From Fen-178 sp963722575 (GTDB lineage Bacteria > Acidobacteriota > Terriglobia > Bryobacterales > Bryobacteraceae), in the NCBI GenBank assembly GCA_963722575.1, contig CAVRNR010000004.1:323664-387663 (forward strand): DNA of 64,000 nucleotides. Reading direction: 5' to 3'. Position numbers and translations under genes: made by a program. The notes beneath the pieces are model-generated. The model did no database searches and was not told where the DNA came from. It saw only the letters and a list, made by a program, of their open reading frames with translations. Shown piece by piece: positions 7,104 through 15,253 of the stretch; within the stretch, counting starts at the first letter, position 1; each line of letters begins with the position of its first letter.

Positions 7104-10082
7104 CTACCGGGGTGGGTTCGGCTCGCGCGGAGCCTTCATGTAGCGGTCGGCAAACGTCAGGAACGTCGGCCAGTTCGGTAAGTCGGTGTGCCCGCCGCCA
7201 TGCTGCCGGTAGGCTACGTCGCCATCGATCAGAGCGGTTTCCCCGGGCGGAAACTCCGTGGTCCCGAGGTCCTTCTTGCCCAGGAGCTTGTACACCGGGC
7301 CCGCGCCAACGGCGGCCAGGAACATGCCCTTGGGGTCCGCCCATCCGTCCCCGGTAGCGATAGGCCGGCCGGCGCCGATGAAGACGGGGCGAGGGGCGCA
7401 CAGAGCCACCAGTTCGTGCGAGTCCACGGGCAAGTCGTTCCAGTGAAGCGGGCCGGCGTACTTGAGGAAGTTGCCGGCCATCCAGTGGTATTCCCCTCTG
7501 CCGGCGATGTTCTCCACCAGTTCTCCCCAGTTGCGGCGGTGCAGCTTGGTGCCGCCTTCGCCCGAGGAACTGTCGTAGACGATCGCGAAACGCTGGTCAT
7601 AGGCCATGGCGATGACGGCTGCCTTGCCCCAGCGCGAGTGGCCCGCCACGCCGACGTGCCGCGCGTCCACGGCCTTGTCCGATTCAAAATAGTCCAGGGC
7701 GCGGCTGGCGCCCCAGGCCCAGGCGCGCAGCGCACCCCAATCGTCCAGTTTGCGCGGCTGGCCTTTGTTCGCCAGACCGATGATGCCTTGCGTCAAGCCC
7801 GCGCCGTTGTCGGCCTGGATGCTGGACGTGGACAAACTGGCGTAGCCCCATCCCTTCGCCAGAATCAGTTGCTGCGCGCTGGGCCCCGCCGGTCCGCGCC
7901 CCGGCCCGCCCGCGCCCGCTGGCGGCGCCGTCCGGCCCGCTGGCGGCGCGCCCCCGCCCAGCAGCAGCATCACGGGCACCGGACCCTCCGCATTGGCCGG
8001 CGTGGTCAGCGTCAGTTGGATGTCTACCGTGATCCGCGGGTACGCGGAGTTGTCCACGTGGCCCACCAGTTGTTTCGTGACCACCGGCACATCGCCGTTG
8101 GTTCCGCTCGTGGTGTTGGCCACTTCCCACTTCACCTTCGGTACGTCTTTGGGGACGCGGCCGTAAATCTCCCGGTCGAACATCTCGACAATCTCGGGAC
8201 GGCGCTGCTGCCACCACACCTTGGCCGTCTTGACCTTCTTACCGTCATTCAACACCAGCGGGTCCGGCAGCTTGGGATACGGATTGGCCTTGGATTCGTC
8301 GAAGTTCACGCCATTCGGTCCCTGCGGCTCCCTCTGATTGGCCCCGGGCCGGAGAGACGTAATGTGGAGAAGATCCATCAATCTCTGGTGGTCTTGCTCC
8401 GCCGTGAGTGGCGCGGGCCCGCCGCCGGCCGCGGGTTGCGACGCCTGAAAGGCCCCGCCGCGTCCACTGGCGATCGAAACCCTGAGCAGTACCACGCCGT
8501 GCTTCGGGACCGTGGCCGTGTAACTATCGCCGGAAACCTGCACCGGCTCGTGCTTCCACAGATCCTGCGCCTGCAATCTACGGAAGCCATAAAGCCCCGT
8601 GTCGAATTTCAGGGCGTCCCACCGGAAACCGATTTCAGCCGGCTGGTCTCCGCGGTTGAAGAGACCGACCGCGAAAGCGTTCCCGCTAAGCGGCCGTACC
8701 AGCACCTCGGATTTTCCCTGCTGCGAAAGCCGCTCGACCGGCTTCGGCTCCCGGTCCTGATCGATGGCGATCGCATCGGGATTCATGAGAATCGATTTTG
8801 TCTCTTCGGTCATGGTCCGCAGATCGTTGCCCGCCATCAGCGGGGCCGACAACAGGCACCAAAGGCTCATGTGCGTGCGATACTCGTCGGCCGTCATCCC
8901 GCCGTTACCCACTTCGAGCATGTCCGGATCGTTCCAATGACCCGGCTGGGCATAGCCGGCGATATCGATCTGGGCAAACCCGATGCGCTCCATGGAATCC
9001 CAGCGGTCGGCGATGTCGGACGTGGTGCGCCAGAGGTTGCCTCCCGTTTTCGCTCCCCACTTCCACACATCGGCCGCGCCATACTGGCACAGGCTATAGA
9101 CCATGGGGTGTCCCGTTTTCAGCAGGGCTTCGCCCATTTTCTGATAGGCGCCCCGCTCTTCTTCGCGGGTCGATCCATAGACACTGCCGGCGCTGCACCA
9201 GTCGTATTTCAGGTAATCGTAGCCCCAGTCGGCGAACGTCCGGGCATCTTGCTCCTCGTGTCCGTAGCTGCCCTGGTATCCGCCGCCCATTTTCCCGCTG
9301 CACGATTGCGGCCCCGGCGAGGAGTAGATCCCGATCTTCAGGCCTTTGGAGTGGACATAGTCGGCCAGCGCTTTCATATTCGGAAACTTGCCGTTGCCCA
9401 CGATATTGCCGTTGGCATCGCGCCCGCTGGTCCAGCCTTCGTCCACCACGATATAGGTGTAGCCGGCCTTACTCATGCCGCTCGATACCATGGCGTCGGC
9501 CATCTGCCGGACCGTGGCGTCGTCGAACACATCCTGGAACTTGTTCCAACTGTTCCAGCCCATGGGGGGAGTGCGCGCCAGGCCGTTGTCCGGCACGTCG
9601 CGCAGTTCCGGCAGGGGAATGCGGGCGGGAAACGCCTCTTCGCGCGTGACGCGTTCGAAAGTGCCCTTCAAAGGGTCGCGGCCGGTGCCTTGCATCGTGA
9701 CTGCGATCCTATTCGCATTCTCGACCACACCGTCGTAGACCGTCTCGCGCCGCGCCGGGGGCGGGGCAGGGGACTGGCCGGCAGCCGCCGCCGGAGCCGG
9801 GACGGGCGTGTTGAACGTCGTCACCAGGTGCAGTTTGCCGTCACGCAGCGTGCCGGCGAGCGTTCCTCCTCGGCCGCCGCCCCGGCCGGCGCTGGGAACG
9901 CTGGCGACGTTGTCGCCGGTCTGCTGCAACTGGAAGAAGTTCACGCCTCCGTCCTTGACACGGAAGGCCCAATAGCCGGTCAGATCGATCTGCGCGCTGG
10001 AAACCAGCGCGCCAACGAGGACGAGAAGGACCGGTGTCGCCGCAACGGCCCAACGGCGCGGGTGAAAGGGTGAGATTTTCAT
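7104..10082 (-). CDS. Secreted GH27 alpha-galactosidase fused to CE15 glucuronoyl esterase
   Basis: A 992-residue protein starting at ATG 10082 with a signal anchor (AVAATPVLLVLVGALVSSA). Residues about 30-165 form a small beta-rich domain (IDLTGYWAFRV). Residues about 168-540 are GH27: PPMGWNSWNKF, nucleophile Asp in YLKYDWC, and acid/base Asp in HWNDPDMLEVG. Residues about 590-990 are CE15: serine elbow GHSRWGKAA, SSSGEGG, and catalytic His in QHGGGHTDLPNW. CE15 cleaves esters between glucuronic acid and lignin alcohols; GH27 removes alpha-galactose. It may act at the cell surface on galactose-decorated glucuronoxylan. A Pro/Gly-rich insert (PPAGRTAPPAGAGG) lies inside the CE15 part. No frameshift joins the domains. 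Confidence 0.9.
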   Translation of the reverse strand: MKISPFHPRRWAVAATPVLLVLVGALVSSAQIDLTGYWAFRVKDGGVNFFQLQQTGDNVASVPSAGRGGGRGGTLAGTLRDGKLHLVTTFNTPVPAPAAAAGQSPAPPPARRETVYDGVVENANRIAVTMQGTGRDPLKGTFERVTREEAFPARIPLPELRDVPDNGLARTPPMGWNSWNKFQDVFDDATVRQMADAMVSSGMSKAGYTYIVVDEGWTSGRDANGNIVGNGKFPNMKALADYVHSKGLKIGIYSSPGPQSCSGKMGGGYQGSYGHEEQDARTFADWGYDYLKYDWCSAGSVYGSTREEERGAYQKMGEALLKTGHPMVYSLCQYGAADVWKWGAKTGGNLWRTTSDIADRWDSMERIGFAQIDIAGYAQPGHWNDPDMLEVGNGGMTADEYRTHMSLWCLLSAPLMAGNDLRTMTEETKSILMNPDAIAIDQDREPKPVERLSQQGKSEVLVRPLSGNAFAVGLFNRGDQPAEIGFRWDALKFDTGLYGFRRLQAQDLWKHEPVQVSGDSYTATVPKHGVVLLRVSIASGRGGAFQASQPAAGGGPAPLTAEQDHQRLMDLLHITSLRPGANQREPQGPNGVNFDESKANPYPKLPDPLVLNDGKKVKTAKVWWQQRRPEIVEMFDREIYGRVPKDVPKVKWEVANTTSGTNGDVPVVTKQLVGHVDNSAYPRITVDIQLTLTTPANAEGPVPVMLLLGGGAPPAGRTAPPAGAGGPGRGPAGPSAQQLILAKGWGYASLSTSSIQADNGAGLTQGIIGLANKGQPRKLDDWGALRAWAWGASRALDYFESDKAVDARHVGVAGHSRWGKAAVIAMAYDQRFAIVYDSSSGEGGTKLHRRNWGELVENIAGRGEYHWMAGNFLKYAGPLHWNDLPVDSHELVALCAPRPVFIGAGRPIATGDGWADPKGMFLAAVGAGPVYKLLGKKDLGTTEFPPGETALIDGDVAYRQHGGGHTDLPNWPTFLTFADRYMKAPREPNPPR

Positions 10083-10241
10083 ATGAGATCCAATTCGACA
10101 GCGTGTAGCCCGGTGGCGTCGAGGTCGCACCAGGAGCGCCCCGGCGTTCGAGCCAAGTTGCATTGTATCTTCGGCGTGCTCGCGTTGTCTAACGCCGATC
10201 CCTCTAGTGCCGTGCGGCGTAAGGAATGTGCCATATCCACT

Positions 10242-10345
10242 CCGTGGAGCGGCCTTTCAGGCTGCCACGTCGGCGTCCTTGCCGACGTTCTTCGAAGAAT
10301 GCCGCTACGAATACCGGCATGACAGGCGAAACGCCTGCTCCACGG
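10242..10345. repeat. Intergenic imperfect inverted repeat
   Basis: CCGTGGAGCGGCCTTTCAGG at 10242 is matched, inverted, by GCCTGCTCCACGG ending at 10345 with a few mismatches; a smaller hairpin (GTCGGCGTCCTTGCCGAC) sits between. It fills most of the 334-base gap between the GH27-CE15 gene and the pseudouridine synthase gene, where I see no gene. It is likely a dispersed non-coding element. Confidence 0.6.
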
Positions 10346-10416
10346 TGCGTAGGATAAGCAGGGATCGCAGCCAGTCTATGCTATAACCTGGAAAGACACG
10401 ATCAGCCGCTGGGCAG

Positions 10417-11193
10417 ATGAAGAAACTTCCACCAAAGGGCGGTAGCCGTTCAGGAAAGCGGAGTCGCTTTTCGGACCACCAGGATCGGCGGCAGCCTCGT
10501 TTCTCACGGGAGCTTCTCGTGCTTTACGAAGACGATGCCGTCGTGGTCCTCGATAAACCTGCCGGACTTCCGGCCGTGCCTGTCAAGGGCTCCGATACTC
10601 CATCCGCCTGGTCTCTTCTCTCCGCAAAACTCAAACTGAAGGGACAACGAGCCTTGGTCGTGCATCGCATCGATCGTTTTACGTCCGGGGTTCTGCTCTT
10701 TGCGAAAACCGCGCCGGATCGCGATATACTCGTTCGACAGTTTCTCGCCCATACTCCCATCCGGCAGTATCTCGCGGTAGTTCGCGGGCGTCCCGGCGCC
10801 CAGGAAGGGACGCTCGTTCATTACTTTCGACGTGAAGGAATGTTTCAAACCTTGCGCACGGAGAGCGACTCCAAAGCGGCTCGTGCGGAACTTCGGTATT
10901 GGGTCGAACGCCCTCTCCGGGGCGCTTCGCTGGTCCGGGTGGCGTTGGCGACGGGATTGCAGAATCAGATCCGGGTGCAGTTTCGAGCGATCGGCCATCC
11001 GGTCGTCGGTGACAGAAAATACAACTTGGCGGAATCGTCGGAGCGGCGAATTGCCCGCGTCGCTCTTCATGCGGCGAACCTTCAGTTCGTTCATCCACGC
11101 TCGGGAGAGAGCGTCTCGATCGACTGCGAACTACCCCCCGATTTTCAGTCTCTTCTTCGGGCATTATCGCTGCCAGCCCGCCCGCGCCGGTGA
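10417..11193 (+). CDS. RluA-family RNA pseudouridine synthase
   Basis: A 258-residue protein with the catalytic motif HRIDRFTSG (RluA/RsuA type, Asp nucleophile) at about residue 84 and the downstream blocks KAARAELRYWV, GLQNQIRVQFRAIGHPVVGD and VALHAANLQFVHP. It would isomerise uridine to pseudouridine in rRNA or tRNA; the exact target cannot be read from sequence. No S4 domain is seen; the first 30 residues are a basic tail. A possible extended -10 (TATGCTATAAC, 10377-10387) lies 30 bases upstream. Confidence 0.9.
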   Translation: MKKLPPKGGSRSGKRSRFSDHQDRRQPRFSRELLVLYEDDAVVVLDKPAGLPAVPVKGSDTPSAWSLLSAKLKLKGQRALVVHRIDRFTSGVLLFAKTAPDRDILVRQFLAHTPIRQYLAVVRGRPGAQEGTLVHYFRREGMFQTLRTESDSKAARAELRYWVERPLRGASLVRVALATGLQNQIRVQFRAIGHPVVGDRKYNLAESSERRIARVALHAANLQFVHPRSGESVSIDCELPPDFQSLLRALSLPARPRR

Positions 11194-11282
11194 GCATTTG
11201 AGCGATCGAGCTATCACAACGAGGCAAAGATCTACTCCCGGGCGGGAGAATTGCGGTAAGGTGGATGTTACGAAAGGCCGAC

Positions 11283-11669
11283 ATGCCAAAACAAAAACTC
11301 ACAGCCGAGATCATTGCCGCCGCCATCGGCGGCTACGAATTCCAGAAGACCCGCATCGACGCCAGAATTGCGGAACTTCGGGCCATGCTGTCTGGCCCCG
11401 CCACCGAAACCGCCGCCGCGCCGCAGCCGCCGAAGCCCAAGCGGCGCAAGATGAGTGCCGCTGGTAGAAAAGCGATTGCCGAAGCGCAACGCAAAAGATG
11501 GGCTGCTTCCAAAAAGGCGGCTGAACCATCGGCGCCAGCCACGCCGAAACCACCCAAGCGCAAACGCCGGATCAGCAAAGCAGGTATGGCAAGAATCATC
11601 GCCGCGACCAAGGAGCGGTGGGCCAGGGTCAGAGCCGCCAAGGCGCAACAGGCGAAAGCCGGCCAGTAA
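11283..11669 (+). CDS. Small very basic protein with a repeated Lys/Arg-Ala motif
   Basis: ATG 11283 is preferred to ATG 11265 because AAAGG lies 5 bases upstream; the protein has 128 residues. Two related basic blocks are visible, RRKMSAAGRKAIAEAQRKRW at about 52 and RRISKAGMARIIAATKERW at about 96, separated by Pro/Ala/Lys-rich linkers. This composition suggests nucleic-acid binding, comparable to histone-H1-like tails, but no catalytic domain is seen. Similar small proteins are known as hypotheticals in soil bacteria. Function unknown. Confidence 0.7.
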   Translation: MPKQKLTAEIIAAAIGGYEFQKTRIDARIAELRAMLSGPATETAAAPQPPKPKRRKMSAAGRKAIAEAQRKRWAASKKAAEPSAPATPKPPKRKRRISKAGMARIIAATKERWARVRAAKAQQAKAGQ

Positions 11670-11736
11670 AGCGGCGGTGCGGACGGCCCTCGCCACGGCC
11701 GGCATGAAGTGTTGCTCCGCTTGATTCGCCCCAGCC

Positions 11737-13026
11737 ATGTCCCACATCGCCCTCAGGCAAAGCTACCAGCGCCTTTCCGACCGGCTGAACCTGTTCCCCC
11801 AGGGGGCTCCGCCCACGGAGCTGCTCTTCAGAATTCTCCAGTTGCTATTCACCCGGGAGGAAGCGGCCCTGGTGGCGCTGCTTCCCCTAAGGCCATTCAC
11901 GGCCACCGCCGCTGCCCGCAACTGGAAGCAGCCGGTGGCCCAGGCCCTGGCGACTCTGGAGAACCTGGCTTCCCGGGGAATGCTGCTGGACCTCGAGCTG
12001 GGCGAGGAGCGGTTCTTCGTGCTTCCGCCGCCCATGGCCGGATTCTTCGAGTTCTCCATGATGCGCGTGGGCAACGGTTACGACCAGAAGCTGCTGGCGG
12101 AGCTCTACTACCAGTACCTGAACGTCGAGGAGGATTTCGTGAAGGACCTCCTCTGTCGCGGGGAGACGCGCATGGGGCGGGTCTTCGTGAACGAGAGCGC
12201 CCTGGGCGCCGGCGCGGCCCTCCAGGTGATGGACTACGAACGGGCCACCCACGTGATCCGCACCGCCTCCCACATAGGCGTAGGGACGTGCTACTGCCGC
12301 CACAAGATGGAGCACGTGCACAAGGCCTGCGGCAACCCCTTGGACAACTGCATGACCTTCAACAGCACCGCCTGCTCCCTCATCAAGCACGGCATCGCCC
12401 GGCAGGTGGACGTCCAGGAGGGCATGAACCTGCTGCAAGAGTCCCTGGGCCGCAACCTCGTCCAATTCGGCGAAAACGTCCGGGAGCAGGTCGCCTTCAT
12501 CTGCAACTGCTGCGGCTGCTGTTGCGAAGCCCTGCTGGCCGCCAAGCGTTTCGCGCTCCTCAGCCCCATCGCCACCACCAACTTCCTGCCCGAGGTGGAT
12601 CGGGCGAACTGCAACGGCTGCGGACAGTGCGTGGAGGCCTGCCCGGTGGAGGCCATGGGCCTCGTCTCAGCCGGAGATCCCCGCCAGCCCAAACGCAAGC
12701 AGGCGAAGCTCCAGCAGGATCTCTGCCTGGGCTGCGGCGTGTGCGTCCGCGTCTGTACCCGGAACGCCTTGTCCCTCCGCTCTCGTGCGAAACGCGTCAT
12801 CACCCCCGTCACGACCGCCCATCGCACAGTGCTCATGGCCATCGAACGCGGCAAGCTCCAGAACCTCATCTTCGACAACCAGGCCCACTGGAATCACCGG
12901 GCCATGGCCGCCATCCTGGGCGCCGTCCTCAAGCTCCCCCCCGTCAAACAGATCATGGCCAGCCGGCAGATGAAGTCCATCTATCTGGACAGGCTGCTGG
13001 GCTCACCGCGCTCCCATCCGGAATGA
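11737..13026 (+). CDS. 4Fe-4S dicluster protein with an extra multi-cysteine region
   Basis: A 429-residue soluble protein. The C-terminal third has two ferredoxin motifs (CNGCGQCVEACP and CLGCGVCVRVC) for two 4Fe-4S clusters. Upstream lie a second Cys-rich region, GTCYCRHK...CGNPLDNC at about residues 188-207, and ICNCCGCCCEAL at about 251, which could bind another metal centre. The N-terminal 150 residues look helical, possibly a winged-helix fold. It is probably an electron-transfer or metal-handling protein; the partner is unknown, and its neighbours (basic protein, sugar isomerase) give no hint. Confidence 0.85.
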   Translation: MSHIALRQSYQRLSDRLNLFPQGAPPTELLFRILQLLFTREEAALVALLPLRPFTATAAARNWKQPVAQALATLENLASRGMLLDLELGEERFFVLPPPMAGFFEFSMMRVGNGYDQKLLAELYYQYLNVEEDFVKDLLCRGETRMGRVFVNESALGAGAALQVMDYERATHVIRTASHIGVGTCYCRHKMEHVHKACGNPLDNCMTFNSTACSLIKHGIARQVDVQEGMNLLQESLGRNLVQFGENVREQVAFICNCCGCCCEALLAAKRFALLSPIATTNFLPEVDRANCNGCGQCVEACPVEAMGLVSAGDPRQPKRKQAKLQQDLCLGCGVCVRVCTRNALSLRSRAKRVITPVTTAHRTVLMAIERGKLQNLIFDNQAHWNHRAMAAILGAVLKLPPVKQIMASRQMKSIYLDRLLGSPRSHPE

Positions 13027-13039
13027 ACCCCAGTCGCGG

Positions 13040-13930
13040 CTACAACCCGAAGGCTTGGCGGATCTTCCCCAGAAAGCTCGCCACCCTCACGCGCGGATCG
13101 CCGCCGCCCAACGCCTCAAACGGGACGTAGCCGCGGTAGCCGGAACGATCTATGATGGCCTTGATCTTCGCCAGGTCCGTGGGCTCGTCTTTGCCGTTGC
13201 GGCCGACGTTTTCCTTGATCTGCCACGACACCGCGTAGGGCACCAACTTCGCGATCTCCGCGTACGGGTCGCCCGAGCGCAGGCTGCCGATATCCAGGAT
13301 GCAGCCGAACCAGTCGGACCCCACGGCGTCAATCACGCGGATGGTCTCCGCCGCCGTTTTGAGAAAGTCGTTGTGCTGCTGGAGCCCCACCATCACGCCG
13401 TGCTGCTTGCCGAATTCCGCGCATTCTCTGAAATCGGCCACCATCCACTTCAGCGTTTCGTCAAAGCTCTGCCCCGTGGGAGGCGCCCCGCCGGAAAAGA
13501 CGCGGATCACCGGCGCCCCCAGTTTGCTCGCCACCACGATCCAGTCCTTCACCATCTGCACGTCGTTGTTGCGCGCGGCTTCGTCCGCCACCGCGAAGTT
13601 ATTGCGCACGCCGGTGCCACTGATGGCGACGCCGTTGACGAAGGCGGTCCGCTTCAGGTTGTAGATGTAGTCATCGGCCGGGACTTTGGGATAACCGGGG
13701 AAGTAGTATCCGGTTGGGTCCAGGGCGTCCACACCATGTTGCGCGCAGAAATGAATGGCATCCGCGAGCGTCATGCTGCCCTCGCGCAGGGGCCTGTCGA
13801 AGGAGTAGGCGTTCAGTCCCAGCTTGAGCTTGACTCCCGGTTCCCGCGCGACCTTGGCTGGCGCGGGAATGGCGGCCGCGGCCACCAGGCCGGCGGACCG
13901 GCACAGGAATTTACGGCGATCGATGGTCAT
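13040..13930 (-). CDS. Tat-exported sugar phosphate isomerase/epimerase-like protein (TIM barrel)
   Basis: A 296-residue protein that begins with a Tat signal (DRRKFLCRSAGLVAAAA). An AGGAGGG ribosome site lies about 9 bases upstream of ATG 13930. The rest fits the xylose-isomerase-like/AP-endonuclease-2 barrel (LKLGLNAYSFDRPL, GVDALDPTGYYFPGY, GCILDIGSLRSGDP, PFEALGGGDPRV), with Glu/His/Asp residues that could bind metal. Secreted members of this superfamily are common in Acidobacteriota and Planctomycetota and are poorly characterised. A role in sugar isomerisation is inferred only. Confidence 0.85.
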   Translation of the reverse strand: MTIDRRKFLCRSAGLVAAAAIPAPAKVAREPGVKLKLGLNAYSFDRPLREGSMTLADAIHFCAQHGVDALDPTGYYFPGYPKVPADDYIYNLKRTAFVNGVAISGTGVRNNFAVADEAARNNDVQMVKDWIVVASKLGAPVIRVFSGGAPPTGQSFDETLKWMVADFRECAEFGKQHGVMVGLQQHNDFLKTAAETIRVIDAVGSDWFGCILDIGSLRSGDPYAEIAKLVPYAVSWQIKENVGRNGKDEPTDLAKIKAIIDRSGYRGYVPFEALGGGDPRVRVASFLGKIRQAFGL

Positions 13931-13970
13931 GGTGAAGAGACCCTCCTACAGCGTCTAGAATACAACGCCT

Positions 13971-15191
13971 TCAACCCCGCGAAAGGGAGTAGATGGTGAT
14001 CTCCGGCGGCGCGCCGACGCGGATCGGAATGAAGATGGTGCCGATGCCGCGATTGACGTACAGTTGACCACCCGGCTTGTGGAACCAACCCGCAACGTAC
14101 GGCGTCACCAGGCGGCTGGGAGCGAGCTCCGGGCTGATGAATTCCAGGGCGGCCTGTCCGCCGTGCGTGTGTCCCGCCAGGCTGAGATCGATGCCCAGTT
14201 CGGCGGCGCGGTCGAACGTATCGGGATTGTGGCTGAGCAGAATGTTGACCCGATCCCGGTCGACGAGACCCTCGATATTCCCCAGAAGGCGCTTGACGGG
14301 TGGCGACGGCCCAAAGCCGCGTGCGCTCTGGAAATCCACGCCGATCAGGTTCAAGGACTCGCCGCGAAGGGCGATGGGCACGCTGGCGCCGCGGAGAATC
14401 CGCACGCCCGTCTGGCGGAACAGTTCGGTGATCGATTCCTCGACGCCCGCCCAGGCATCGTGGTTGCCCAGACTGCCGTAGACGCCGAAAGGCGCACGCA
14501 GGCCGCGCAGAGCGTCCACGGCGGCCTCCTGCGTATTGGGGTCGAAGGTGACGAAGTCGCCCGTGAGCACGATCGTCTCCGCTCTTTGCGCGTTGGCGAT
14601 GGCGACGTATTTGCGGATTTCTTCGGCGGGCATGAACGGGCCGATGTGAATGTCGGAAAGCTGGCAGATGCGGAATCCCTCGAAGGCGCGCGGCAGGCGT
14701 GGCAGGCGGATGGCCTGCGCCGTCACCTGGAGGTTCAGCCGCCCGTAAAGGAGGCCGTAGGTTCCAGCCACGAAGGGCGCGCCGGTGGCCACGGCGGCGG
14801 TTCGTTCCAAAAACCGCCGCCGCGCCGGCGATTGGATTTCCGGGCCCGCCCGGCGCCGCCTGGCGAGCAGCCAGCGCGCGCCGCCAACCATGCCTCTGGG
14901 GATGGCGAACAGCATCGCCACCAAAAAAGCGATCGCCGAGCTGGCGGCCCACCAAAGGAACGGCGCGGCCAGCAGCGCCTCGCGGAGCGTCAGGCGCACG
15001 GGCGTTTCGGGTTCGCGCCAGACGCCGAAGTTAAGCTGGTATAAGGCCACGTAGGCCGCCAGAACCGCCCCGCACACGGCCCACCGCGGCGCGCGCGACC
15101 GGATGCGCGTCGCGGCCAACGAATAGCCGCGCCAGGCCCAATAGAGCTGGCTCACTCCAAAGATCAGGAGAAGGGTTGAGAAGATCCACAT
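13971..15191 (-). CDS. Membrane-anchored metallophosphoesterase
   Basis: About 406 residues from ATG 15191; ATG 15224 is an alternative, and neither has a clear ribosome site. The N-terminus has several hydrophobic helices (WIFSTLLLIFGVSQLYW and two more before residue 140). A calcineurin-like domain follows with all metal motifs: LSDIHIGPF, LTGDFVTFD, LGNHDAW, LLSHNPD and AGHTHGGQ. This is the YaeI/YkuE-like class of membrane phosphoesterases, some of which act on lipid pyrophosphates. The gene is divergent from the galactosidase gene. Confidence 0.9.
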   Translation of the reverse strand: MWIFSTLLLIFGVSQLYWAWRGYSLAATRIRSRAPRWAVCGAVLAAYVALYQLNFGVWREPETPVRLTLREALLAAPFLWWAASSAIAFLVAMLFAIPRGMVGGARWLLARRRRAGPEIQSPARRRFLERTAAVATGAPFVAGTYGLLYGRLNLQVTAQAIRLPRLPRAFEGFRICQLSDIHIGPFMPAEEIRKYVAIANAQRAETIVLTGDFVTFDPNTQEAAVDALRGLRAPFGVYGSLGNHDAWAGVEESITELFRQTGVRILRGASVPIALRGESLNLIGVDFQSARGFGPSPPVKRLLGNIEGLVDRDRVNILLSHNPDTFDRAAELGIDLSLAGHTHGGQAALEFISPELAPSRLVTPYVAGWFHKPGGQLYVNRGIGTIFIPIRVGAPPEITIYSLSRG

Positions 15192-15253
15192 GGTGCGCGG
15201 TGCGATGCCCCGATTATTGCGCAAAACCGCGCCGGGCGGTATCGTGTTGACAA

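Noticed and set aside
7188..10073. A 961-codon open frame antisense to the GH27-CE15 gene
   Set aside because: It is a high-GC shadow: no domains are recognisable and the opposite strand has complete catalytic motifs.
11709..13130. A 473-codon frame overlapping the Fe-S protein
   Set aside because: Composition is Arg/Pro/Gly-rich without motifs, whereas the other frame has ferredoxin motifs.
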